Below, in pieces: positions 5,300 to 11,101 of a DNA stretch of 11,101 nucleotides. The stretch is taken from contig CAYXOX010000106.1 of NCBI GenBank assembly GCA_964466745.1, positions 1 to 11,101 of the forward strand. Direction: 5' to 3'. The number at the start of each line of letters is the position of its first letter. The first letter of the stretch is position 1. The notes under the pieces were generated by a model. That model saw only the letters and a program-made list of their open reading frames with translations, was not told where the DNA came from and did not search any database. Source of the stretch: CAYXOX01 sp964466745. Lineage in GTDB: Bacteria > Pseudomonadota > Alphaproteobacteria > Rhodobacterales > Rhodobacteraceae. A program made the translations under genes and the position numbers.

Positions 5300-5923
5300 A
5301 TGAAATCGCCATCCCTCCAGGGCGCTTTCGCGCCAGATGGTCCCCCGGGCAGTCCGCCCGCGCCTTTCCCGGCTCCTGCCGGTGGCGGCCTGACCGGGGG
5401 CACGATGCTCGAGACCCGCACGGGGCCTGTCCGGGCCGACAGGCTACGCGCCGGGGAGCAGGTCCGCACCCTCGATGGCGGCTTCGTTGCGATCTGCGAG
5501 GTGCAGCGCCGGCCGCTGCCCTCCGGCACAGAGTTGATCACCCTGCCCCCCGGCGGCCTCGGCTCGAACCGCCCGCTGGTTCTGCTGCCGGCGCAATTCG
5601 TCATGATCGAGAGCGCCCGCGCCCTCGCGCTCTGGGATATCCCGAGCATCCTGGTGCCCGCCTCGGGGCTGCGCGGCACCCGGGGCGCCGTGGCCGCTCC
5701 CTCCGCCGCGCCGATCTACGCCGTGCGGCTCACCTTCGAGGAAGAGGAGCTGGTGCTCGCCAACGACGGCGCGCGCCTCTACTGCCCGGCCCGAACCGGG
5801 CGCGAGCCGTCCAGCGACGATGCACGTGGCAACGGATGGTCTGCCACGGTAACGGGCAGGCCTGCCGCGCGCCGCCCCGGCCCGGCCTTCGGCCTCGCGG
5901 ATCTCGCCCACGCCGCGCAGTGA
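5300..5923 (+). CDS. Degenerate Hint-domain protein
   Basis: A 207-residue protein with a Hedgehog/intein (Hint)-like fold at about 29-165. The opening block GLTGGTMLETRTGPVRADRL, then RAGEQVRTLDGG, matches the Hint pattern of a start block, a VEDL-like helix and a GDxVxTxDGG turn. LGSNRPLVLLPAQFVMIE (87-104) corresponds to the later SPxHRV-like block. The splice residues are lacking: no Cys or Ser at the first position (Gly30/Leu31) and no His in the later block (Phe100), so self-cleavage is unlikely. A Pro-rich stretch (12-28) leads in, and a basic, disordered-looking tail follows. The ATG at 5300 gives a short lead into the domain but has no Shine-Dalgarno; an in-frame ATG at 5126 would add 58 unlikely residues. 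Such proteins are common in Rhodobacterales; their role is unknown. Confidence 0.72.
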   Translation: MKSPSLQGAFAPDGPPGSPPAPFPAPAGGGLTGGTMLETRTGPVRADRLRAGEQVRTLDGGFVAICEVQRRPLPSGTELITLPPGGLGSNRPLVLLPAQFVMIESARALALWDIPSILVPASGLRGTRGAVAAPSAAPIYAVRLTFEEEELVLANDGARLYCPARTGREPSSDDARGNGWSATVTGRPAARRPGPAFGLADLAHAAQ

Positions 5924-5949
5924 GCCGCGCGGGCGGCCCCGCTCGACAA

Positions 5950-5978
5950 GCCCGCCTGCGAGGTTAGCTTTGGCGGGC
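5950..5978 (+). terminator. Hairpin after the Hint gene, possible terminator
   Basis: GCCCGCC (5950-5956) and GGCGGGC (5972-5978) form a perfect 7-bp stem with a 15-nt loop, 26 nt beyond the Hint stop. No U-run follows, so it may stabilise the 3' end or be a weak terminator rather than a strong one. It also lies just ahead of the next gene's start. Confidence 0.3.
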
Positions 5979-6000
5979 CAGCAGGATCGCGTGCCCGACC

Positions 6001-6729
6001 ATGATCTTCGTTCAGACGCCAGCCACGGTGCTTCGGCCATCGGTGCTCAAGACGCGCCGGATGCCGCGGAAGACCCTGTGGTACGGGTTCGCCGCCGGGC
6101 CAAGGGCGCTATTCGCCAGCAAGGTCTTCTGGCGGCTCGCGTTCGACCAGACGGTGCTGCGCTACGGCATGGTCCTGCTGCCGATCCCGGTGGTGGCGAT
6201 CCTTCGGCCCGAACTGGCCCTGCCCCTCGCGCAGGCGCCGCTCTTGATGTTCGGCCTCGTCTATTTCGTGGAGGTGCGGGTCTTTTCCGTGACCAGCCCC
6301 GAGCGCCGCCGCGCCGTGATCGACGAGACGGAGGCGGCCCGCGGCCTCGACCTGCTCGGTCTGCGCGCACGGGCGATCCTTTCGCGCATCGCCGCCGGGC
6401 GCGATCTGCGCGACGGGCGGCTGCACCTCGTGGTGGAGCAGAGCGAGCTGGCCCGCGTGACCCCGCTCACCTTCCTGTCTGTCCAGCTCGAGGGCGCTGC
6501 CGTGCCCTATCTCGCCCTCGACGAGGAGGAGCGGCAGCTGCTCGAGACCGGACTCTTCGACGATGAACTGTCGGAAGAGCGCCTGCTGCGCATCAACATC
6601 CGCGAGAACGACTTCCTGCGCAGCACCGTGCTCGAGGCCGGAAGCGTCTCTGCCCACGCCCGCCTCGCCGCCATGATGGCGCGGCCCGGAGGGAGCGCGG
6701 CGGCACAGGGGGCGGCGGGAGAGGCCTGA
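6001..6729 (+). CDS. Uncharacterised protein with two membrane segments
   Basis: A 242-residue protein of no family I recognise. Two hydrophobic segments at about 52-68 and 75-91 form a membrane hairpin. Then comes a soluble region of about 140 residues with helical, acidic character (EEERQLLETGLFDDELSEER at 175-194). The N-terminus is basic (KTRRMPRK), and the last 20 residues are Ala/Gly-rich. The composition and codon pattern look like real coding sequence. The ATG at 6001 is taken as the start; AGGA lies about 13 nt upstream, which is a weak signal. An alternative ATG at 6061 would remove 20 residues without touching the membrane segments. It is co-directional with the Hint gene 77 nt upstream and converges on the DUF2201 gene with 4 nt between the stops. 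Confidence 0.75.
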   Translation: MIFVQTPATVLRPSVLKTRRMPRKTLWYGFAAGPRALFASKVFWRLAFDQTVLRYGMVLLPIPVVAILRPELALPLAQAPLLMFGLVYFVEVRVFSVTSPERRRAVIDETEAARGLDLLGLRARAILSRIAAGRDLRDGRLHLVVEQSELARVTPLTFLSVQLEGAAVPYLALDEEERQLLETGLFDDELSEERLLRINIRENDFLRSTVLEAGSVSAHARLAAMMARPGGSAAAQGAAGEA

Positions 6730-6733
6730 CGCT

Positions 6734-8062
6734 TCAGCGGGCGAGGCTGAGCACACGGCCGAAGGGAGGGGGCGAAGGCGGCGTCTCGCCGGGCACGGCC
6801 CAGATAACCGGGATGCGCCCGGGCGACGGCCCGAACGGGCCTTCGAGATCGGTCTGAATCACGATCACCGAGGGCGCGAGCGCCGCGGCTTCGGCGATCA
6901 CCTCGCGAAAATCGGTGCCGCCGCCCCGCGGGAACGAGAGCGCGGCGATCTCGCGCGCGTGGAAGCCCGGAGCCAGCTTGCGCCGCAGCCGAACCCTCTC
7001 GTCGAATACCAGCAGGTGTACCTCCGCCCCGCTCCGGCGGCCGATCCCCGCGATCTCGCCGGCAAGCCGGGCAAGGAGCGCGTCATCGATCGAGCCCGAG
7101 GCGTCGAGCCCCACCACGATGCGCGGCTCGGCGGCCTCTCGCTTCGTTCCCGGCTCATAGACCGGCACCGGTCCGCCCGTTGCGCGGGCCTGTGCCTCCA
7201 TCGCGCACCAGCGCCGGCTCGGGCGCCGCCAGCTTGGCGCGGGCGCTCGCGTGACGGCGCGTGTCACGAGGCCGCGCAGCACGATCTCCCAGGGCGTTCG
7301 GCTGCGGGGCAGATCGGCCAGCCGGTGGCCGAGCAGCCCGAGGCCCCTCCCTGCGGCCCGGCCCGCCTGCATCGCGCGTGCCAGCCGCTGCCGCCAGTCG
7401 GCCTCGCCCTGGCTGCGCACCTCACCGGACGTGCCGCCACCCGCGCCGGGCTCGAGGTCTTCGGAGAAACCGGCCCGCTCGCCGTAGGCACGGGCCCGGC
7501 TTTCGGGATCGTCGCCGCCACCTGCACCGCCGTCGCCGGCAGCTCCGCCCCGGCTTCCCGCGCGCGAAAGGGCACGCGCCCGGCTCGTGCGCGCCTCGGG
7601 CCCGTGCCGCAGCCGGACGTAGAGCGCCTCTGCGTCGAAGAGCGCGAGCGCCTCCTCCCGCCCGTGCTCGAGGCCCAGCGCCTCGGCCAGGAGGGGAGAA
7701 AGCTCCGGCGCCGGGCGCGGCAGCACGTAGCCGGAGAGAAACAGCGCCTGGTTGACGATGGCGTCCGCGGCGAGGTTGTAGAGCGCCCGATGGAAGCCCC
7801 CGCCCTCGCGGGCAGCCATGTCATCGGCCCGTGAGGCGTGGCGGAAGGCCACGTGCAGGATGTGATGCGCCGCCGTGGCCACCTGTTCGGCGCGGCCGAG
7901 CGCCTCGAAGGCAGGGCCATAGAGGATGGTTTCGCCGTCGCTCCGCGCCGCGCCTTCCAACGCATCCGCATCCCGGTGGCGGCACCACAATGCCAGAGCC
8001 GCCAGCGCCGGATCCTGCTCGGCAAGCTGGCGAAGCGCGCGCGCGGCACGGGCCGAGTGCAT
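6734..8062 (-). CDS. DUF2201 protein: metallopeptidase-like N-domain plus VWA C-domain
   Basis: A 442-residue predicted cytoplasmic protein of the COG3864-type family. The N-terminal metallopeptidase-like domain (about 1-150) carries HHILH at 66-70 where HExxH is expected, plus the family's helix NLAADAIVNQAL (97-108). A low-complexity Gly/Arg/Ala linker spans about 155-220. The C-terminal VWA domain (about 313-442) has a complete metal-ion-dependent adhesion site: D320-x-S322-x-S324, T383 in GGGTDF and D405 in QTDLEG. The family pairs with MoxR AAA+ ATPases, as here, where the ATG at 8062 overlaps the ATPase stop by one base (TGATG). By analogy with MoxR/VWA pairs it may present a client protein or help metal insertion; the client is unknown. 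The missing Glu suggests the peptidase site is inactive. Confidence 0.88.
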   Translation of the reverse strand: MHSARAARALRQLAEQDPALAALALWCRHRDADALEGAARSDGETILYGPAFEALGRAEQVATAAHHILHVAFRHASRADDMAAREGGGFHRALYNLAADAIVNQALFLSGYVLPRPAPELSPLLAEALGLEHGREEALALFDAEALYVRLRHGPEARTSRARALSRAGSRGGAAGDGGAGGGDDPESRARAYGERAGFSEDLEPGAGGGTSGEVRSQGEADWRQRLARAMQAGRAAGRGLGLLGHRLADLPRSRTPWEIVLRGLVTRAVTRAPAPSWRRPSRRWCAMEAQARATGGPVPVYEPGTKREAAEPRIVVGLDASGSIDDALLARLAGEIAGIGRRSGAEVHLLVFDERVRLRRKLAPGFHAREIAALSFPRGGGTDFREVIAEAAALAPSVIVIQTDLEGPFGPSPGRIPVIWAVPGETPPSPPPFGRVLSLAR

Positions 8063-9180
8063 CAGCCCAGCCCCAGCTCGGCGCGCTCCTCGCTGTAGGC
8101 CCGGAAGGCGGGCGAGGCCGCGAAGGCATCTGCGAGCCCGGCCTCCAGCCCCTTGGCGATCAGCAGCTCGAACCCGTAGGTCGCCAGCTCGCCGAGCGGC
8201 ATCCGCTCGAAGCCCTCGCCCGGCCGCAGCGCGCCAAGGCGGCGGATGTCGGCCATGATCTCGATGGCGCCCGGCGCTGTGCGCGCATCGAGCGCGGCCA
8301 CGAGCGCATAGACCAGCGCGGTGAGCCCGTGCAGCGATGCGGGGTAGAGCTCCAGCCGCTCGCGCCCGGTGGCGGCGAGCATCTCTTCAACCTGCACGGT
8401 GGCGGCGATATCGTCTGCAACCAGCGCGAACTCGGCGCCCACGGCCTCGCCCACGGTGCCCGCGATCATCACGTTCCGGGCCCGGCGCTCGGGCACAGAC
8501 GAAACGATGTGGCTCACGCGCTCCCACGAACGCGGGGTGGTGGCGATGGTATCGCCTTCCCGGAGCGCCGCCTCGGTCGTTTCCAGCAGATCGGGGCGGA
8601 TGCGGATGAAGGCGATCACCGAAGGATGCAGGCCGGCGGGCACCGCGAAGGACTCGAGCCAGTCCGCAGCGCTGGCCTCGACCATCATGTGGATGAGACG
8701 GTCAGAAAGCCCCGTGCCCATCTCGTATGCGATGGCCCCGTCTTCCACCGTGTTGCCCGCCGCCACCACGAAGACCGAATCCGGCAGTGTGTGGCGGCCC
8801 ACCCGCCGTTCCTGGAGCAGCCCGTAGACGGTGGGCTGGAGCGCGGCGGGCGCCGCGGTGAGCTCGTCGAGGAACAACAGGCTCGGCTGGCCCGGATCCT
8901 CGGGCAGATCCTCGGGTCGGTACCAGGTGGTGCGCCGTGTCTCGTGATCGTAGTAGGGCAGGCCGCGCAGGTCCTGCGGCTCGATGGTGGTCAGGCGCAG
9001 GTCGAACAGGCGGGCCCCCATCTCACGGGCCAGCTGCGCCACGATCTGCGTCTTGCCCACACCCGGGCGGCCGTGGAGCATGTAGGAGGCGGTGAGCGCG
9101 CCGGCCTTCTGCGCCTCCCATCCCGCGCGCAGCACGGAAAGGGCCTCGCCCGCAGAAACCGTCATCGCGTTGATCGTCAT
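8062..9180 (-). CDS. MoxR-like AAA+ ATPase
   Basis: A 372-residue cytoplasmic AAA+ ATPase of the MoxR/AAA_5 type, partner of the DUF2201/VWA protein encoded next. Walker A is GRPGVGKT at 37-44, Walker B LLFLDE at 101-106, sensor 1 is N143 in VVAAGN, and R161 in GLSDRLIH is the likely arginine finger. The region after about 220 is helical lid and a C-terminal extension without a motif I recognise. The start is ATG at 9180 because GAGGGG lies 5 nt upstream; an in-frame GTG at 9198 and ATG at 9165 are alternatives. The start overlaps the stop of an 18-codon Cys-rich ORF as ATGA, and its own stop overlaps the VWA start, so the three may form one coupled unit. No convincing promoter is visible; readthrough from tRNA-Pro is possible. 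Confidence 0.9.
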   Translation of the reverse strand: MTINAMTVSAGEALSVLRAGWEAQKAGALTASYMLHGRPGVGKTQIVAQLAREMGARLFDLRLTTIEPQDLRGLPYYDHETRRTTWYRPEDLPEDPGQPSLLFLDELTAAPAALQPTVYGLLQERRVGRHTLPDSVFVVAAGNTVEDGAIAYEMGTGLSDRLIHMMVEASAADWLESFAVPAGLHPSVIAFIRIRPDLLETTEAALREGDTIATTPRSWERVSHIVSSVPERRARNVMIAGTVGEAVGAEFALVADDIAATVQVEEMLAATGRERLELYPASLHGLTALVYALVAALDARTAPGAIEIMADIRRLGALRPGEGFERMPLGELATYGFELLIAKGLEAGLADAFAASPAFRAYSEERAELGLG

Positions 9181-9233
9181 CGCTTCCCCTCGTCGCACGG
9201 GCAGTTGCCGCAGCGGTCTGCATTGCAGGACAT
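9177..9233 (-). CDS. Possible Cys-rich 18-residue peptide upstream of the MoxR gene
   Basis: An ATG-to-TGA reading frame encodes MSCNADRCGNCPCDEGKR, with four cysteines in C-x4-C-x2-C-x-C spacing, enough for a small metal site. Its TGA overlaps the MoxR ATG as ATGA, the typical sign of translational coupling, and the MoxR Shine-Dalgarno lies inside it. Against it: no Shine-Dalgarno precedes its ATG, and a frame this short can arise by chance. If real it could be a metal-binding peptide or a leader peptide that senses cysteine or metal supply; neither is shown. Confidence 0.35.
   Translation of the reverse strand: MSCNADRCGNCPCDEGKR
9186..9191 (-). promoter_or_regulatory. Ribosome binding site of the MoxR-like gene
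   Basis: GAGGGG on the minus strand, 5 nt before the ATG at 9180. It favours this start over the GTG at 9198 and the ATG at 9165. Confidence 0.65.
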
Positions 9234-9327
9234 GGCGCGCGGGGCGCGGCAGTCTAGCCGGAGGGCGCGCTACGCCAGGAGGAACCAGGGAAGATGAGGC
9301 GGGGCTCGGCCGGCGGCCGTCACGCCA

Positions 9328-9404
9328 TGGTCGGAGTGGCGAGATTCGAACTCACGACCCCTGCCTCCCGAAGACAGTGCTCTACCAGGCTGAGCTACAC
9401 TCCG
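9328..9404 (-). tRNA. tRNA-Pro(CGG)
   Basis: A complete 77-nt cloverleaf on the minus strand with the CCA end encoded (9330-9328). The acceptor stem is CGGAGTG with CACTCCG and discriminator A73. The D-arm is GCTC...GAGC. The anticodon stem is CTGTC with GGCAG around loop TTCGGGA, so the anticodon is CGG and it reads the proline codon CCG. The T-arm is GTGAG-TTCGAAT-CTCGC. CCG is a favoured Pro codon in GC-rich genomes. No intron or mispaired stem is seen beyond two G-U pairs. Confidence 0.97.
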
Positions 9405-9416
9405 ACCGTGGCGGAG

Positions 9417-9445
9417 GCGATAGACAACTGCGGCAGGCTTTGCAA
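9417..9445 (-). promoter_or_regulatory. Candidate promoter of tRNA-Pro
   Basis: On the minus strand TTGCAA (9445-9440), a 17-nt spacer and TATCGC (9422-9417) stand 12 nt before the tRNA 5' end, a normal distance for a stable-RNA promoter with a short leader. The -10 match is only moderate. It starts just 3 nt after the DMT transporter stop. Confidence 0.4.
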
Positions 9446-9448
9446 GTG

Positions 9449-10546
9449 CTACCGCGGCCCGCCGGGGCTCTCCGCTTCGCCCTCTCGCGGCGATGGCGGT
9501 CGGCCGGGCCCCCCCGCCACATGCTGCCCGCTCTCGGCGGCGTCCCGAGCGGCCTCCCCGAGCGCCGCCTCCTCCTCGGCCTCGGCCTCCTCTCGGGCCT
9601 CGCGGGCGTAGATCATCGGCGCCACCCGCGGCGTGTTGCCGGTTTCGAAGCGCGAGCGTGTCCGCAGGACAGGCGTGTTCTCCGAGGGTCCGGTGCCCTC
9701 GCGGAACACGATGTAGAGCCCGCTGGCCACGATGACGGCCGCGCCGATCAGCGTCTCCCGGCTGGGCGTCTCCCCGAAGATCAGAACGCCGAAGCCGGTG
9801 GCCCAGATCAGCTGCGAATACTGCATGGGGGCCACGATCACCGCTTCCGATCTCCGGTAGGCGCCGAACAGGCACAGCGTGGCCACGAAGGCGAGCCCCG
9901 CCATGACGAAGAGAAGGCCGATGTGAAGCGCCGGCATCGGCTGGTAGACGAAGGGCAGGGCCATGCCGGTGAGCGCGAAATTCGCAACCATGGGATAGAG
10001 CAGCAGCACGGCGCTGCGCTCCTCGCGGCCGATCTTGCGCACGACCACCGAGGCGAAGGCGCCGCAAATGGCCGCCGTGAGCGCCGCAAGATGGCCGAGG
10101 CCGAGCGCCACCTCGCCGGGCTGCAGCACGTAGATCACACCGCCGAGCCCGACGCATACCGCGAGCCCCCGCCGCCAGCGCACCTTCTCGCCCAGGATGG
10201 GGATGGCCATGACCGTGATGAGGAGCGGCGAGGCGAAGAGGATCGCGTAGGCGATCGCCAGCGGCAGCACCGAGAAGGCATAGAACGCCGTCAGCCCCGT
10301 CACGGTCGCCGCCACCGTGCGCAGGATCGTCCACCGCGGGTAGAGTGGACGCAGAGTGCCCGGCGCCGCGTCCCGCATCAGCATCACCGTGACCAGCGGA
10401 AAGCTGAAGAGCACGGAGAAGAACAGGATCTGGAACGGCGAGTAGCTTGCCCCGAGAAACTTCACCACCACGTCGTGGCTCGCGAAAAGACCGAAGGCCA
10501 GAAGGCCAAGCCCGGCGCCCTGCAGAGTGGTCGGGGACATGGCCAT
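9449..10546 (-). CDS. EamA/DMT-family transporter with long charged tail
   Basis: A 365-residue inner-membrane transporter of the drug/metabolite superfamily. About ten hydrophobic segments lie between residues 8 and 282, arranged as two EamA repeats of five. Repeat 1 ends in ASPLLITVMAIPILGEKVRW (106-125) and repeat 2 in WATGFGVLIFGETPSRETLIG (248-268); both carry the typical G-E helix end. Such proteins export amino acids, nucleosides or other metabolites; the substrate cannot be inferred. After residue 283 a hydrophilic tail of about 80 residues follows, including REAREEAEAEEEAALGEAA, unlike the short tail usual for the family. The start is ATG at 10546 because GGAGGT lies 4 nt upstream; an ATG at 10540 is also possible. 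It lies 145 nt downstream of leuB, in the same direction. Confidence 0.9.
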   Translation of the reverse strand: MAMSPTTLQGAGLGLLAFGLFASHDVVVKFLGASYSPFQILFFSVLFSFPLVTVMLMRDAAPGTLRPLYPRWTILRTVAATVTGLTAFYAFSVLPLAIAYAILFASPLLITVMAIPILGEKVRWRRGLAVCVGLGGVIYVLQPGEVALGLGHLAALTAAICGAFASVVVRKIGREERSAVLLLYPMVANFALTGMALPFVYQPMPALHIGLLFVMAGLAFVATLCLFGAYRRSEAVIVAPMQYSQLIWATGFGVLIFGETPSRETLIGAAVIVASGLYIVFREGTGPSENTPVLRTRSRFETGNTPRVAPMIYAREAREEAEAEEEAALGEAARDAAESGQHVAGGPGRPPSPREGEAESPGGPR

Positions 10547-10550
10547 GGGT

Positions 10551-10556
10551 ACCTCC
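10551..10556 (-). promoter_or_regulatory. Ribosome binding site of the DMT transporter
   Basis: GGAGGT on the minus strand, 4 nt before the ATG at 10546 and 10 nt before the ATG at 10540. It rules out the longer in-frame reading that begins at 10597. Confidence 0.65.
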
Positions 10557-10621
10557 GCCGTCACGCCCTGTGCGATGCTACCGGCAGACTGCACCATGCG
10601 CGCGACGATGCAAGCCGGGCA

Positions 10622-10684
10622 CGGCAGCGCACGGCACTGCCGCGCGGCCCCGGTGCTTCACAGGCACGGCGCGGCGTTGCGCCG
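10622..10684 (-). terminator. Two weak GC hairpins downstream of leuB
   Basis: CGGCGC (10667-10672) with GCGCCG (10679-10684), and CGGCAG (10622-10627) with CTGCCG (10637-10642), lie 8 and 50 nt beyond the leuB stop. Neither has a U-run, and in DNA of this composition 6-bp stems are common, so termination here is only a possibility. I see nothing else in the 145 nt between leuB and the transporter gene. Confidence 0.2.
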
Positions 10685-10691
10685 GGCCGCG

Positions 10692-11101
10692 TCAGAGGCT
10701 CGCCTCGAGCGCCTCCAGCACCGCATCGCCCATCCCCGAGGTGCCCACCGGCGTGCCACCTTCGGCCTGCATCAGGTCGGGCGTGCGCTTGCCCTCGGCC
10801 AGCACCCGCTCCACCGCGGCTTCCAGCCGGTCGGCCTCTGCGCCCTGGTCGAAGGAGTAGCGCAGCGCCATGGCGAAGCTCAGGATGCAGGCGATCGGGT
10901 TGGCCTTGCCCTGCCCGGCGATGTCGGGGGCCGAGCCGTGGACGGGCTCGTAGAGCGCCTTGGGCCGGCCGTTCGCCATGGGCGCGCCGAGCGAGGCCGA
11001 CGGCAGCATGCCGAGCGAGCCCGTGAGCATGGCCGCGAGATCGGAGAGCAGATCGCCGAAGAGATTGTCGGTCACGATCACGTCGAACTGCTTGGGCCAG
11101 C
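10692..11101 (-). CDS. leuB: 3-isopropylmalate dehydrogenase, C-terminal fragment
   Basis: LeuB oxidatively decarboxylates 3-isopropylmalate to 2-oxoisocaproate with NAD+, the third step of leucine synthesis, in the cytoplasm. The window holds the last 135 codons; the gene begins beyond the right edge. The visible part contains the substrate/metal-site region FDVIVTDNLFGDLLSDLAAM with the conserved D-N-x-F-G-D-x-L-S-D pattern, then GSLGMLPSASLG, and the NAD-binding loop YEPVHGSAPDIAGQGKANP, whose HGSAPDIAG motif is diagnostic for LeuB over isocitrate dehydrogenase. It ends in VGTSGMGDAVLEALEASL, a normal C-terminus. No sign of damage is visible. Confidence 0.97.
   Translation of the reverse strand, partial: WPKQFDVIVTDNLFGDLLSDLAAMLTGSLGMLPSASLGAPMANGRPKALYEPVHGSAPDIAGQGKANPIACILSFAMALRYSFDQGAEADRLEAAVERVLAEGKRTPDLMQAEGGTPVGTSGMGDAVLEALEASL

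Noticed and set aside
4177..5967. Long plus-strand open frame of nearly 600 codons
   Set aside because: It lies antisense to the YadG-like gene and runs into the Hint gene in another frame; the product is Arg/Ala/Pro-rich with no domain. Such frames are a by-product of high GC content.
7831..9297. Plus-strand open frame of 488 codons opposite the MoxR gene
   Set aside because: It is antisense to the MoxR and DUF2201 genes, which have intact motifs; the product has no domain features.
9307..9319. Terminator after tRNA-Pro (CGGCC-GGC-GGCCG)
   Set aside because: A 5-bp stem with a 3-nt loop and no U-run; expected by chance in this composition.
9234..9327. Promoter for the MoxR unit
   Set aside because: A TAGACT hexamer is present on the minus strand but no matching -35 lies at 16-18 nt; nothing else is supported in this stretch.
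9092..11026. Plus-strand open frame of 644 codons
   Set aside because: It crosses the tRNA-Pro, the DMT transporter and leuB in antisense. The charged, low-complexity product is a mirror of real coding sequence.

Overview
The window is GC-rich with compact, coupled genes. Product types and gene order suggest an alphaproteobacterium, most likely Rhodobacterales/Rhodobacteraceae. This is an inference from UvrC, SppA, FolM-like SDR, DUF2201, degenerate Hint and DMT sequences that look typical of that group; no search was run. Most of the window is ordinary chromosomal housekeeping DNA, with no phage, IS element, CRISPR array or defence island.

Left part (1-5055, all minus strand, so read right to left). 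A YadG/YadH-type ABC-2 exporter (ATPase 5055-4129, permease 4132-3371, 4-nt overlap) is followed after 128 nt by an S49 (SppA-like) peptidase (3242-2448). Next come a 53-residue membrane/Cys-rich peptide (2446-2285), a Na+/Ca2+ exchanger-family antiporter (2284-1343) and a pteridine-reductase-like SDR (1329-553). Spacings from the peptidase onward are 13 nt or less, so these four genes look like one operon. After a 300-nt gap comes the start of uvrC (252 to beyond the left edge). That gap is unusually AT-rich. It holds a candidate promoter with two adjacent 21-bp dyads, a CtrA-like box, a DnaA-box-like 9-mer and a plus-strand terminator-like hairpin.

Middle part (5056-6729). A divergent intergenic region with a tandem 10-bp repeat and a large hairpin precedes two plus-strand genes. 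One encodes a degenerate Hint-domain protein (5300-5923). The other encodes an unrecognised protein with two predicted membrane segments (6001-6729). The second converges with the next operon with only 4 nt between the stop codons.

Right part (6734-11101, minus strand). A MoxR-like AAA+ ATPase (9180-8062) and a DUF2201/VWA protein (8062-6734) are coupled by a TGATG junction, possibly preceded by an 18-codon Cys-rich ORF (9233-9177) that overlaps the ATPase start as ATGA. MoxR/VWA pairs generally act as chaperones or in metal-cofactor insertion; the target here is unknown. Upstream lie tRNA-Pro(CGG) with its own candidate promoter (9445-9417), an EamA/DMT transporter (10546-9449) with an unusual charged tail, and the 3' end of leuB (beyond the right edge to 10692).

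I see no convincing new multi-gene system. The best leads are the structured uvrC leader, the Cys-rich micro-ORF coupled to the MoxR/VWA pair, the HExxH-to-HHxxH change in the DUF2201 protein, and the PTR1-like Asp-Tyr-Lys triad of the SDR.
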